Part shown: positions 52,650 through 63,800 of the stretch, piece after piece | How positions within the stretch are numbered: position 1 is the stretch's first letter | Layout: each line of letters opens with the position of its first letter | Assembly (NCBI RefSeq): GCF_003323745.1 | Contig: NZ_QOIL01000008.1 | Coordinates: 124,001-188,000, forward strand | Reading direction: 5' to 3' | From: Sphaerisporangium album | GTDB lineage: Bacteria; Actinomycetota; Actinomycetes; Streptosporangiales; Streptosporangiaceae | DNA length: 64,000 nucleotides | Notes under the pieces: model-generated | The model's database searches: none | The model's input: only the letters and a program-made list of their open reading frames with translations | Told to the model about the DNA's origin: nothing | Made by a program: the position numbers and the translations under genes

Positions 52650-54418
52650 CGCCGCTCGCCCGAGGCGCTGAGCTGGAACTGCCAGAACGAGAACAGCTGA
52701 CGGCCGGAGTGCAGGCCGCGCAGGATCTCCACCACCCGGTCCACGACCTCCTGGTCGGTGACCGGCCGGACCGGGTGGAACTGCCGGGCCAGACGCTCCA
52801 GGCACATCAGCAGCAGCGCGCCGTCCGGGAACGGTTCGGCGAGCGCCCGCGCCGAGCGGGTGAACAGGTGCGCCGTCGCGGCGGCGGCGTGGACGGCGCA
52901 GTACTGCTCGGCCAGGCGGAACAGCTCGGCCGTGCCGGCGTACCCCTTGCCGTGCGCCTCGCGCAGCCGCCCGACCTCCGCGCGCACGCGGTCCAGCTCC
53001 TGGTGCAGCGACTCGGCGACGTCCGCGGCGCGCGACAGCCAGTGGCGCTGCCGCTCGTCCGGGTGAACCCCGGCCTGCTCCCGCAGCCGCCGCACCGCGT
53101 CGGGCAGCAGCAGCACGGTGTCGTCGGCGCCCCTGCTGAACAACTGCTGGTCGGCGGGGTTCCACTCGGGCAGCGTGGCGTCCAGGTCGTACTGCGCCTG
53201 GACGCGGGCGTCGGCCTCCGGCGTCACCGGGCCGCCCACCTTTTCGAGCAGGCCGTCGAGCTGGAGCGCGACGTTCTTGAGGTTCACCACGGTGTTGCCG
53301 TCGGCGAAGATCGCCACCAGCGCGTCGCGCAGCATCTTCTGGTAGATGCCGTAGTGCGGGTGCGACCGCAGGTAGAGCCGGGCGCCGAGCACCACCGACA
53401 ACTGGGACAACGTGCGCTCCAGGGAGGTCGGCACGTAGTACTTGACCACCGAGGAGTAGATGCTGGCCTGCCCCGGGTTGGCCTGGAGCCCGCGCACCGC
53501 CCCGGTGGTGACCGCGTCGGCGACGATCATGTCGGCGAAGGACTCGGCGAGCTGGCGCCGGGTGTAGGGCACGTCGATCACCTTCTGGCCGAAGATGACC
53601 CGCTCGGTGACGAAGTCCAGCGTGACCCGCATCGCGGTGTCGACCGCGCCGAGCCCCATGCCGTTGATCGTGGTCCGGGCGACCTGGCCGCTCTTCAGCG
53701 CGAGCTCCAGGCCCTGCCCCTCCGCGCCCAGCCGGGCGGAGTCCGGGACGAACACCCCGTCCAGGCGGATGCCGCTCATGTCCAGCGCCCGCAGGCCGTG
53801 GATGCGCTCGTTGGGCAGGTGGACCACCGAGCCCGCCGGGCACCGGCGCTTGTCCACCGCGAAGATGGACCAGCCACCGGGGCCCCCGCGCTCGCTGGTG
53901 CGCGCCTGCACGCTCACCACGTCGGCGACGGTCGCGTTGCCGATCAGCCACTTCTCGCCCGTCAGCAGGTAGCCGCCGTGGACCTTCTCGGCGCGCATCT
54001 CGTTGCTCAGCACGTCGCTGCCGTGGTCGCGCTCCGACAGCCCCCACGCCATGCGGGCGCCGCGGTTGATCGCCCCGACGAAGTGCCGCTTCTGCTCGTC
54101 GGTGCCGGCGATCCACGTCGGCATGAACGCCAGGTTGGTCAGCATCAGCGCGGTCGCCGTGGTCGGGTCGCGGCGGGCCACCAGCCGCAGCAGGTTGAAG
54201 CCCACCTCGACGTCGCCCGCCCGCCCGCCGAAGGCGGCCGGGAGGCAGTACTGGTGCACCTGCCAGCGCTGCAGCAGGCCCACCAGCTCGTACGGGAACT
54301 CCTCGCGCTCGTCGAGGTCGATGATCTTGGCGAACGACATCGGGCTCGCCGGATCGTGCGGGTCGCCGAGATAACGCTCCAGCTCCTCGGCCACCGCGAC
54401 CTGCTCCTTGACGGTCAC
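52646..54418 (-). CDS. acyl-CoA dehydrogenase-like protein 1 with C-terminal helical extension
   Basis: A 590-residue protein. Residues about 1-410 have the acyl-CoA dehydrogenase layout: an N-terminal helical domain, MAWGLSERDHGSDV in the FAD/substrate region, LTGEKWLIGNATVADVV (beta domain), and GQKVIDVPYTRRQLAESFAD with AIFADGNTVV in the C-terminal helical domain. At the usual catalytic base position (IYEGT in typical enzymes) it reads FADGNT, so Asp may replace Glu. A further roughly 170 residues are helical and not part of the standard fold. GTG 54418 overlaps the stop of its paralogue (GTGA). It may introduce double bonds into ACP-bound chains, with the partner encoded upstream; the unusual active site leaves activity open. 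Confidence 0.85.
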   Translation of the reverse strand: MTVKEQVAVAEELERYLGDPHDPASPMSFAKIIDLDEREEFPYELVGLLQRWQVHQYCLPAAFGGRAGDVEVGFNLLRLVARRDPTTATALMLTNLAFMPTWIAGTDEQKRHFVGAINRGARMAWGLSERDHGSDVLSNEMRAEKVHGGYLLTGEKWLIGNATVADVVSVQARTSERGGPGGWSIFAVDKRRCPAGSVVHLPNERIHGLRALDMSGIRLDGVFVPDSARLGAEGQGLELALKSGQVARTTINGMGLGAVDTAMRVTLDFVTERVIFGQKVIDVPYTRRQLAESFADMIVADAVTTGAVRGLQANPGQASIYSSVVKYYVPTSLERTLSQLSVVLGARLYLRSHPHYGIYQKMLRDALVAIFADGNTVVNLKNVALQLDGLLEKVGGPVTPEADARVQAQYDLDATLPEWNPADQQLFSRGADDTVLLLPDAVRRLREQAGVHPDERQRHWLSRAADVAESLHQELDRVRAEVGRLREAHGKGYAGTAELFRLAEQYCAVHAAAATAHLFTRSARALAEPFPDGALLLMCLERLARQFHPVRPVTDQEVVDRVVEILRGLHSGRQLFSFWQFQLSASGERR

Positions 54419-56211
54419 GGCGCACCCTCCTCCTTCTCGTTCGCCTTCTCGGCACGGTCGTGTTCGGCCAGCGGCAGCGCGGTGACGGAGGTCAGCCGGC
54501 CGTCGCGGTGCAGGCGTTCGGCCACCTCGGCCATCGGTTCGGCCACGGCGGCGGGCAGGCGCCATCTGCCGCCCTCGGCGCGGGCAAGCAGGACGCCGAC
54601 CGTGGCGGCCAGCCAGCCCGGGTCGCCGGGCTCCCCGGCGAGCAGCGGCAGGTCCCTGTTGGCCCACCACAGGTGGACGCAGCTCGCGGCGGCGTGCAGG
54701 AAGCAGAACAGCTCGGCCTCCTCCAGCAGGTCGGGCGCGCCCTCCCTGCGGTCGGCCAGCAGGGCGCGCACCCGCTCCTTCTGCGCCGCCAGGGCGGCCA
54801 CCAGGCGGGCGACCTCCTGGTCCGCCGCGTCGGCGAGCCGGCCGCCGGTGGCCGTCAGGTGCGCGCGGACCAGGTCGGCGACCTCGGGCAGCCCGCCGGT
54901 CACCGGGTCGCCGCGACCGGCCACCGCCAGCCCGTCCAGCCGGGCCGGCGGGGGCGCCACGGTGAGGGCGAACAGCCCGGCGGCGTCCGTCCCGTCGAGA
55001 GCGCCCTCCCGGCCGCCCGTCGCGGGACGGGCCAGCGCCGCCTGGCTCAGCGCCGTCGTGACCAGGCGGAGGTTGGCCAGCGGCCCGGTGTCGATGTGCC
55101 GCACCACCGCGTTGTCCCGGCGGAAGGTGTCGAACGCCGCGGCCGGGCCCTTGCGCAGCAGCCCGTGCGTGCCGAGCAGGTCCCCGCTGTGCGCGAAGAC
55201 CTCCTCCGCCGCGTCGATCGTCACGTGCTTGACCACGCTGGACCACAGGGACTGCGCCTCGGGCGCCAGGTGCAGCGCCCGGGCCGCGCCGAGCGCGCCG
55301 GCCTCGGCGGCCAGCAGCGCGGTCGCCGCGGTGGCGAACCGGCGCCGCGCCACGGGCAGGCCGATCAGCGGCCGGTCGCCGACGCGGTGCCCGGCGGCGA
55401 AGTCCAGGGCCAGCCGCAGCGCGGAGTCGGCGGCGGCAAGGTTCGCCCCGGTGCTCATCACCCGCACGTACTGCATGGCCCGCATCGCGATGTCGAGGCC
55501 GCGCCCTTCCCTGCCCACCAGGGCGCTCGCCGGCACCGGGACGCCGTCGAACTCGAACCCGGCGAGCCCGATGCCCCGCATGCCGCTCGTGGGCCGCAGC
55601 CCGGTGCGGCACTCCTCGACCACCGGGCCCTCCAGCAGGACCAGGGTGAACGCCCCCGGTCCGCGCCGGCCGGTCCGCGCGCAGACCACCAGCGCGCCGG
55701 CCCGGTCGCCGAGGCCCACCAGCCATTTACGGCCCCACAACCGGTACCCGCCCTCGCCGTCCGGCTCCAGGCGGCACTCGTTGGCCAGCAGGTCGCCGCC
55801 ATGGCCGTCCTCGGTGAGCGCGAAGCCGACCGCGCCGCGCCGGCGCAGCAGCTCGACCACGCGCGCCCGCTGGCCGGAGTCCCCGGCCAGCAGGACGCAC
55901 GTGGCGGCGGTGATGCTGAACATGGTCGCCGGCATCACCGCCAGGTCCCTGCGGGCCACCGCCCGGACGGTCATGAGCGTCTCGTCGGCGGCGTCCATGG
56001 TGCCGCCGTCGGCCGACGGCACGTAGGACAGGCGCAGCGACGGCCCCGCGGCGGCGGCCAGGTCGGCAGGGAACGCCGAGGCCTGGTCGCGGGCCACCGC
56101 GCCCGCGAACCCGTACGGGTTCTCCTCGGCCGCGGGGTCGCCGAGCGAGCGGTCCAGCTCGGCCGCCGCCCGGAAACGGGCGAGCGGCTCTGCCCGAAGT
56201 ACGCCGTTCAC
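54415..56211 (-). CDS. acyl-CoA dehydrogenase-like protein 2 (paralogue, divergent active site)
   Basis: A 598-residue relative of the next gene with the same plan: ACAD fold to about residue 410 (VGFALTEDGHGGDLLANECR, RLWGRKWLVGLGDRAGALVV, SSVVKHVTIDAAEEVF) plus a helical extension. Sequence conservation is lower, and the base region reads RHIDTGPLANL, without the Glu-Gly-Thr motif. The pair may therefore work as a heterodimer in which this member is structural, or it may do different chemistry; both are inference. GTG 56211 overlaps the PfaD-type stop (GTGA), and the stop overlaps the start of paralogue 1 (GTGA). Confidence 0.8.
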   Translation of the reverse strand: MNGVLRAEPLARFRAAAELDRSLGDPAAEENPYGFAGAVARDQASAFPADLAAAAGPSLRLSYVPSADGGTMDAADETLMTVRAVARRDLAVMPATMFSITAATCVLLAGDSGQRARVVELLRRRGAVGFALTEDGHGGDLLANECRLEPDGEGGYRLWGRKWLVGLGDRAGALVVCARTGRRGPGAFTLVLLEGPVVEECRTGLRPTSGMRGIGLAGFEFDGVPVPASALVGREGRGLDIAMRAMQYVRVMSTGANLAAADSALRLALDFAAGHRVGDRPLIGLPVARRRFATAATALLAAEAGALGAARALHLAPEAQSLWSSVVKHVTIDAAEEVFAHSGDLLGTHGLLRKGPAAAFDTFRRDNAVVRHIDTGPLANLRLVTTALSQAALARPATGGREGALDGTDAAGLFALTVAPPPARLDGLAVAGRGDPVTGGLPEVADLVRAHLTATGGRLADAADQEVARLVAALAAQKERVRALLADRREGAPDLLEEAELFCFLHAAASCVHLWWANRDLPLLAGEPGDPGWLAATVGVLLARAEGGRWRLPAAVAEPMAEVAERLHRDGRLTSVTALPLAEHDRAEKANEKEEGAP

Positions 56212-57812
56212 GCCGCCACTTCCTCCCTGACCTGCGGAATCGGCCGGTAGGAGCGGACAGAGGCCGGCAGGCGGACGCCGCCGAGCGCGAGCTGCTGGAC
56301 GCGGCCGGTGAAGGCGGCGCCGCGCATGAGCTCGGACGCCACCCGCGCCACCGTCCGGTTCTCCACCGCCGACAGAGGCGTCCCGGCGGTCCAGGCGTTG
56401 AACGCGCCCATCGCCGGCCCGCACCAGATCTGGTAGTCGGCGACCCGGTCGGCCTCGCCGACGCTCGCCCACCGCGAGGCCATCCCGAGGTACCAGCGGA
56501 AGATGAGGGCCATCTTCCGGCGCGGCTCGCGGCCGGCGCGCTCCAGCTGCTCGGGGTCGCGCCGGGTGAAGTACTCCCGCACGTCGGCCCAGATGTCGTC
56601 CAGCGGGCGGCGGAAGATCTGGGTCTCCAGCTTGCGCCGCTCGTCGGCCGGCAGCGCCTCGACGCCGTCGTACTGCTTGTACAGCTCGTACAGGCGGCGG
56701 GCCCGCATCGGGAACATGCTGCCCTTGCGCAGGACCTGGAGGTCCACGCCGAGCTCGAACATGTCGGCCGCCGGGGCCATGTCGCAGTCGGCCACCCCGG
56801 CCGCCGCCAGCATCTTGCGCACCGGGGCGGAGGTGCCCGACTCCAGGCAGGCCTGGTGGACCGAGCCGATCACCACGTAGTCGGCGCCGAGGCCGTACGC
56901 GGCGGCGATGGACGCCGGCGTGCCCAGCCCGCCCGCCGCGCCCAGCCGCACCGGGTACCCCCACCGGCGCTGCGCCTCGTCGCGCAGCGCCGCGATGACC
57001 GGGAAGAGCGCGACCAGCGGGCGCCGGTCGGTGTGCCCGCCCGAGTCGCCCTCGACGGTGATGTCGTCGGCCATCGGAACCAGCCGGGCCAGCTCCGCCT
57101 GCTCGGCGGTGACCAGGCCCCGGGCCAGCAGGTCGGCGACCGTCGTCTCGGGGGCCGGGCGCAGGAACCGCTCGGCGACCTCGGGCCGGGACACCTTGGC
57201 GATGACCCGGTTCACCGCGACCGGACGGCCCTGGCGGTCGCGGGTGAGGCCCGCGACCCGGTACCGCACGATGTGCGGGGTGAGGTCCATGAAGGCGGAC
57301 GCCTCCACGCAGCGCACCCCGTACTTCAGGAAGAGTTCCACACCGCCCCGCTCCAGGCCCTCCTCGCTGGGGGCGTGGATCAGGTTGACGGCGTACGGAA
57401 GGTTCGGGATCTCCATGGCGAAGCGGTCCAGCGCCCGCTCGATGCGCTCGGGCAGCAGCCCGGCGGCGCCGAAGGACCCGAGGTAGCCGGCCTTGGCCAG
57501 CTCGATCACCAGGTCCTCCGAGGCGATTCCGCCGGCCATCGCGCCGCCCATGTAGGCGTAGCGCAGGCCGTGCCGGGCCCGGAAGCCCGCGTCGCCGAGG
57601 CGCTCAGGGGTGAGCGGGCCGACCGCGGCGACGACCGCCGCGGTGCCCTGGGGACGGGTGTTGCTGACGCCGATCCCGGAGCCGCTCCGAACCACGAAGA
57701 CGGGTTCGTCGAGCCGGGACAGGGCCTCGTGGATTCCGGCGGGGTCGGTGCGGACCGGGCGCGGGCCGGTGAGGAGGCCGGCGCCGGTCGGCTGGACGGT
57801 GGTGACGGTCAT
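56208..57812 (-). CDS. pfaD: PfaD-type flavin enoyl reductase (2-nitropropane-dioxygenase family)
   Basis: A 534-residue FMN-dependent TIM-barrel protein of the PfaD/FabK-like group, the trans-acting enoyl reductase of polyunsaturated-fatty-acid synthases. Seen: GLRYAYMGGAMAGGIASEDL, YAVNLIHAPSEEGLE, VEASAFMDLTPHIVRYRVAG, EGDSGGHTDRRPL and LGAAGGLGTPASIAAAYGLG, followed by ADYVVIGSVHQAC. The C-terminal helical part (about 390-534) with RRKMALIFRWYLGMASRW is typical of PfaD. ATG 57812 is 10 bases after GGGAGGA; GTG 57821, overlapping the synthase stop, is possible. It reduces enoyl intermediates made by the adjacent synthase, which has no ER domain in the visible part. Confidence 0.93.
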   Translation of the reverse strand: MTVTTVQPTGAGLLTGPRPVRTDPAGIHEALSRLDEPVFVVRSGSGIGVSNTRPQGTAAVVAAVGPLTPERLGDAGFRARHGLRYAYMGGAMAGGIASEDLVIELAKAGYLGSFGAAGLLPERIERALDRFAMEIPNLPYAVNLIHAPSEEGLERGGVELFLKYGVRCVEASAFMDLTPHIVRYRVAGLTRDRQGRPVAVNRVIAKVSRPEVAERFLRPAPETTVADLLARGLVTAEQAELARLVPMADDITVEGDSGGHTDRRPLVALFPVIAALRDEAQRRWGYPVRLGAAGGLGTPASIAAAYGLGADYVVIGSVHQACLESGTSAPVRKMLAAAGVADCDMAPAADMFELGVDLQVLRKGSMFPMRARRLYELYKQYDGVEALPADERRKLETQIFRRPLDDIWADVREYFTRRDPEQLERAGREPRRKMALIFRWYLGMASRWASVGEADRVADYQIWCGPAMGAFNAWTAGTPLSAVENRTVARVASELMRGAAFTGRVQQLALGGVRLPASVRSYRPIPQVREEVAA

Positions 57813-57817
57813 TGCGT

Positions 57818-60800
57818 TCACTCCTCCCGGCCGGCGGTGCCGCCGGCCCGGACCTCTATGGCCACATCGGTGAGCTCGTAGATGCGCAGCCCCGGCTTCC
57901 ACACGCTGGCGTCGGCGATGACGACCAGGCGGTGCTCCTCCCGGCGGATCTCCTTCACGTGCAGGTCGAAGGTCATCTCCTTGTCCTCGCGCAGGATCTG
58001 GCCGCGGTACTTCCAGCCCATGGCGACGTCCACGGGGGCGGCGAACCGGGCGTCCGGGATGCCGTCGGCGAGGCCGGTCTCCATCACGAAGGTCTGGAGC
58101 CCCTGGATGACCGCCTCCACGCCGAGCGAGCCGGGCATCACCGGGTCGCGGTGGAAGTGGCAGGTGAAGTACCACTCGGCCGGGTCGATGGCGCGGCGGC
58201 CGAGCAGGTAGCCCTTGCCGTGCGCGCCGCCGTCGGCGACCAGCGTGACCTCGTCCACCAGGCTGCCCAGGTGCCCCTCGCCGAGGCGCAGGCCGTCGGC
58301 CTCCCTCGGCGCCCGGCGCGGGTCCCCGGAGGGGAGCGCCAGGCGGCGGACCCGGTCCGGTTCCAGGGCGGCCTGCTCCTCCAGCCACGGCGCGACGTAC
58401 TTGCCGGCGTCCAGGCCGACCTGGTTGCTCAGCGCCGCCTCGGTGAAGTACCCGAACAGCGACTCACCCGCGTAGAACAGCTCGTCGTCGGCGTACAGCT
58501 CGTAGCGGAAGTTCTGGAGCGTGGCGCCGGTGACCGCCTGGCTGGACAGCATGGTCGTCTTCTGCCGGATGGTCCTGCCCCGCAGGTCGACGTCCTTGAC
58601 CAGCGTGGCCTTGCCGTCCAGGTTGCGGATCGCGAACTCGTCCTCGGGGCTGGCGAGCGTCGCGCCCAGGTAGTAGCCGCAGAGGATGGCCGCCTGGAGC
58701 GAGGTCTCCATGAGCACGCAGTTCGGCATGTTGCCGGTCGGGCTGTCGTGGTAGTACCAGGCCTCCGGCGGCGAGTCGTACTCGGTCACCATCTTCGACC
58801 CGGCGGTCAGCCTGCCGCGGGTGCCCTCCAGCGCCATGATCCGGTCGACGAACTGGAAGTCGCCGTTGGGGATGTGCGGCGCGCGGCGGTCGCGGTAGAC
58901 GTCGAACTCGGGGCCCATCGCGGTGCCGAGGTCGCCCTTGGCGGCGTGCGCCAGGTGCAGCTCGTTGATGAACGCGACTTCGCCCTTGGCGTTGCGCCGG
59001 CCCAGGTACTCCGGCACGCCGCCGGGGCCCGGACGGTACTGCGTGCCCGGCTTCTCGCGGAGCTGCACGCCGAAGTTGCGCATCGACACGATCGGCTTGT
59101 CGCCGTCGTAGACGGTGATGTCGGCGATCACGGTGGGCCGGGGCAGCAGGGTCAGGCCGATGATCTCCGCCTTGTAGCGGATCTCGCTGGTGCCCGGGGT
59201 GATCTGGCCGCGCACCTTGACCTCGGTGCGCAGGCCCGGCACCGACTGGAACTCGGCGTCCGGCAGCACCAGGTTCATGCCCAGGTACATCGCGTACGTC
59301 TGCAGGAGCTGCACCCCGCCCTCGGCGACCAGCGAGCCGGCCAGCACGGGGTCCCCGGGGAAGTGGCAGGTGAAGTACCAGGCGTCGGGCTCCAGCCGCT
59401 TGACCGCGGTCAGCTCGCCCAGCCCGCACGGGCCGCCCAGGCGGTCGATCGACGGGATCTCGTCGATCATGCGGAGCATCTCGCCGGGCAGGCGCAGCGA
59501 GCGGTTCGCGTCGCCCTGGTCGTACGCCGGGCCGAACACCTCGGCGCGACGCCCCTCCGCCAGCAGCGCCAGGTCCTTGGAGGACAGGGAGGTGCGGTCG
59601 GTGCGGGCGAGCGGCTTGAACCAGGTCTTCTTCAGCGCCGCGCGCTTGGCCTTGTCCGCCTCCGAGAGGACCACGCCCAGCGAGTTGTCGAGCTCGGACT
59701 GGGTGAAGTAGCCGGCGCAGGCGTCCAGCAGCTCCAGGATCAGCTCTCCGTCGGCGTAGCACTTGTAGCCGAAGAAGAACAGCAGCGCGTCGCCGTTCCA
59801 GACGAAGCGCTTGATGGTGATGTCGTAGCGCAGGGTCTGGCCCTCGCGGGGCAGCGGGCCGTGGAAGACCAGCGAGCTGTCCAGCAGCCGGTAGACGCGG
59901 TCGCCGCGGTGGCGCTGGTCGATCCCGAGGTAGCTGATCAGCAGCAGGTCGCACTGCCCGGCCTCGATGGTCACCGCGCAGGGGACCAGGCCGTCCACGC
60001 TGTACCAGGCGCCCTTGGGCACGTCGTACTCGGTGGTGATGGACGACGGCTCGAACACGCCCGTGCGGCCCTCCAGGGCGGTCACGCGGGTGACGAAGTG
60101 GTACGGCGGCTCGGGCAGGCGGGTGCGGGACGGGAACGTGTCCACCTCGGCGAACGCCGGTCCGAAGACGTTGGCCACCTTGCCGGAGGCGAACTCCAGC
60201 AGGTCCGCCTCGTTGAGGATCGGACGGTTCTCGCGGGGCTCTTCGGGCCGCGGCCGCGCCGGCGGCGTCTGGTGGGGCGTTGTGCGGTCGGGCATTGTCT
60301 GGTCAGGCGGCGTCTGGCCGCCCGCGGGAAGCGCCGTCACGGTGCCGGACGAGGCCAGTTCGAGTCGCGTGACGGCGCCGTCCAGGATCGCGTGGTGGGC
60401 GCGCAGCGCGGCGCGGTGCGCCTCGGCGACCCAGCTCGCGATCGAGGACACGTTGTCGGCCAGGGTGCCGGGCAGGGTGGCGGGCAGGGCGTCGGACGCG
60501 GGGCCGGTGAGGCGGCGGGGCCGCCAGGTCCCCGTGCGCGGGGGACGCACCCGGCGTACCGGCAGGCCCGCGCCGTGCTGGCGCGGCGACGGCGCGCCCG
60601 GGCCGGACCCGGCCGCTCCGGCGGGACGGGCGGACGGGGTGTCCTGCGGTCCCGGCTGGTCGAAGCCGGTGTGGTGCGGTTCGGCGTGGCCGGTGGCGTC
60701 GGGCAGGAAGACGAACGGGTCGCCGTCCAGCGTGATGACATCCTCCGCTTCGATGTCCCAGACGGTCATGTCCTCGGGCCAGTACTCGATGGGGTCGGCC

Positions 60801-63800
60801 ATGACGGTGGTCACCTCCTTGGGGCCGTCCGTGACGGCGATGGCCGCGTCCGGCTCGGCCGGCGCGAGGACGGGGGCGGCCCGGCGGGCGACGCGCTCGA
60901 CGATCGACTCGCCGCCGCACCGGACCGTACGGATCAGCTTGCGCTCGGTGGTCGCCGCGCTCGCCTGCTCCGCGCCACCCAGCAGGCGTCCCAGCTCGAC
61001 CGGCAGTCCGTGGCTGGCCAGCCGCGCCAGCGCCTGCGCCAGCGCGCCGCTCACCGAGGTGTGCCGGCGGTCCACCGAGACGGCCACGTGCGGCAGGCCG
61101 GCGAGGGTCTCGCCGATCCAGCGGGTGCAGGTCGCGCCGGGGCCCACCTCGACGAAGAAGCGGAAGCCGCGGTCGTGCGCGACGCGGGTCAGCCGGGCGA
61201 AGTCGATGGTGCTGCGCAGCGTCCAGGCGATGCGCTCGGCCACCGTCTCCAGGTCCGCCGGGTCGACGGTGTCGTAGTCGAAGGCGGAGAGCAGTTCCAG
61301 GCGCGGGTCGGGCGCGCCGGGGCTGTAGCGGTTGAGCTCGGCCAGCTCGGCCAGGCCCGGGTCGACCATCGGGCAGTGCATGACGTGGTTGGCCGGGGCC
61401 TTGGCGGCCTGGCAGCCGGTCCGCCGGATGAGCTCGCGGACCTGCTCGGGGTCGCCGCCGACGACCACTTCGCCCGGGGTGTTGATGTGGGTGAGGAAGA
61501 CCCGGTCCAGGCCCTTCATCGCCTCGGAGACCGCCTCTGGGCCGGCCAGCAGAAGATAGCTGGCCCAGACGGCGGAGTCCGGGGTGTCCTCGGGCAGGCC
61601 CCAGGTCTCGCGCACCATGTGCTTGGGGCCGCGCAGCCGGTCGCGGAACAGGGGGGTGGCGGCGAGCTTGGCGTCGTCGCGGGCCGCGGCGGCCCAGACG
61701 TCCATCGCGAAGAGCATGCTGCTCTCCCCGAGGCTGTAGCCGAACCCGCCCTGCGGCGTGATCCCGAGCACGTCGCGCAGGAGCTGCGTGCGCAGCACCG
61801 CCGTGTTGGTCCCGGCGGCGAGCAGCACCGGGATCTCGTCGATCAGGCGCTCCTCGTTGCGCATCAGGTCGCGCCGCTGTAACGGCCGGGAGCCGCGCGG
61901 GTACAGCCAGCGGTGCTTGAACCGGTCGCGCGGGCGGTCGGCCTCCTGCTCGAAGCGTTCGAGCAGGCCGGGGAACAGGCGGAACAGGTCGCGGTCCATT
62001 CCCGGGTAGCCGGTGAAGGCGCCGGGGTAGACGAAGGCGACGCGGCCGTCGCCGACCGGGCGGCCGGTGCAGTAGCTGCCCGCCGGGGTCGCCCACTCGC
62101 CGCCGCCCGCGAGCACGGCCGGCAGGTCGCGCTCGGCGGCGTCCAGCTCGCGGCGCAGGCGGTCCCCGTCGGCGGCGACCAGCACCGCCGTGTAGCGCCG
62201 GGACCCGCTGCGCGGCGCCGCCTCGCGGACCAGCTCCCACGGGTCGCGCCCGTGGTCGAGGGCCGAGCGGTACTGGCGGACCAGGTCGGTCATGGTGCCC
62301 GCGTCGTCCGCGCTGACCGCGAGCATCAGGTGCCCGGGGGCCTCCCGCCAGTCGGTCTCGACGGCCTTGCCGCGCGTGTCCGCGCCGGCCAGGACGATGT
62401 GGGCGGCGGCGTTGCCGCCCGCGAGCGCCCGGCCGTCCCAGGCGGCGACGGCGGCGATCCGGGGCCGGTCGCTCCTGCGGCGCAGGAACGGCGCCGGCTC
62501 GCCCGAGACCTCCAGCCGGGTCGGCGGCAGGCCGGCGAGGATCTCGCGCAGCGGCTCCGGCGTCGCGGGCAGCTCGGCGCGGTGCAGCCAGCCCGCCGCG
62601 TTGACCAGCGCGGTCAGCACGGACGCCTGCTGGGTGTCGCCCACGAGCGCGGCGGCCCCGCCCACCAGGCAGCCATCGCCGTCCGCCGGGTACGCCCCGG
62701 CCAGGTCGGCGGCGACCTCGGCGGGGGACGCCGAGGCGAGCTCCAGGTAGTCCACGTCGCCGACGCCGAGACCGGCGGCCGACAGGCTCGCGCCCGCCGC
62801 CGCGGCCAGCGCGGGGCCCGTACCTGCGGCGTCGGAGCGCACCGTTATCGACTCGATGGTGGCGTACACCGTGCGACCGGCCGTGTCACCCGGGCGGGTG
62901 ACCACGACGGCCGCGGCGGCGTCGCCGGGCACGGGCGGCAGGCCGCCGCTCAGCTCGGCCAGCGCCGCGCGGGCCGCGACGTTCTCGATGCCTGCCGCCA
63001 GATCCACGCCGCCGACCAGGACCGCCTCCACGGTCGGGTCGAGCAGCAGCAGCGAGGCGACCTCCAGCGCGCGGGCGCCGCCGGTGGCGTCCGCGGCGAC
63101 CGTGAAGGACGGGCCGGTCAGGTTGCGAGAGGACGAGATGCGGCTGGCCATGATGTTGCCGATGTAGCTGAGGACCTCGTTGGCGCCGATCGGGTCGTGC
63201 ACGGCGCCGCGGACGGCGGTCTCCAGCTTGGCCAGGGCGGCCTCGTCCAGGTCCACACCGGCCCTGGCGCACTCGGCGCGCACGTGGGCGCCGATGTCGA
63301 ACCGGGCCCGGTGGGTGTGGGTGCGCGGCTCCAGCTCCATGGAGATGACGACCGCGACCCGGCGCTCGGGAAGCTGGTTCGCGCGCCGCCCGGACTCCCG
63401 CGCGGCGTACCCCGCGTCGGCGAGCGCCTGCTCGGCCGCCTCGAACAGCAGCAGGTGCTGCGGGTTGGCGTGGCCCAGCTCGCCCGGCGGGATGCGGTAG
63501 GTGCGCGCGTCCACGTCGATCGTGTCGGCGTACCCGGCCTTCTCGGCCTGGTCACCGGTGACCGGCGCGGTGTCCGCGTCGGCCAGGCCGTACCAGCGGT
63601 GCCCGGGACGGTCGACCAGCGCGGGCGTGCCGGTGCGGGCCGCGCGCCGCCAGGCCGCGACGTCGGTCAGCGGCCCGGCGCGCAGGCCCAGCCCGACCAG
63701 CGCCATCCGCCCGTCCGCCGGGGCCGTGCCCGGGGCGGTGCCCGCCGCTGTGTCCGTGGCTGTGTCCGTGGCTGTGTCCGTCGTGGCGTTCCCCGAGGGG

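Noticed and set aside
57812-61882. A 1356-codon open frame opposite the synthase gene
   Set aside because: Mirror frame of the Pfa-like synthase. It has no motifs, and its composition is typical of antisense reading in high-GC DNA.
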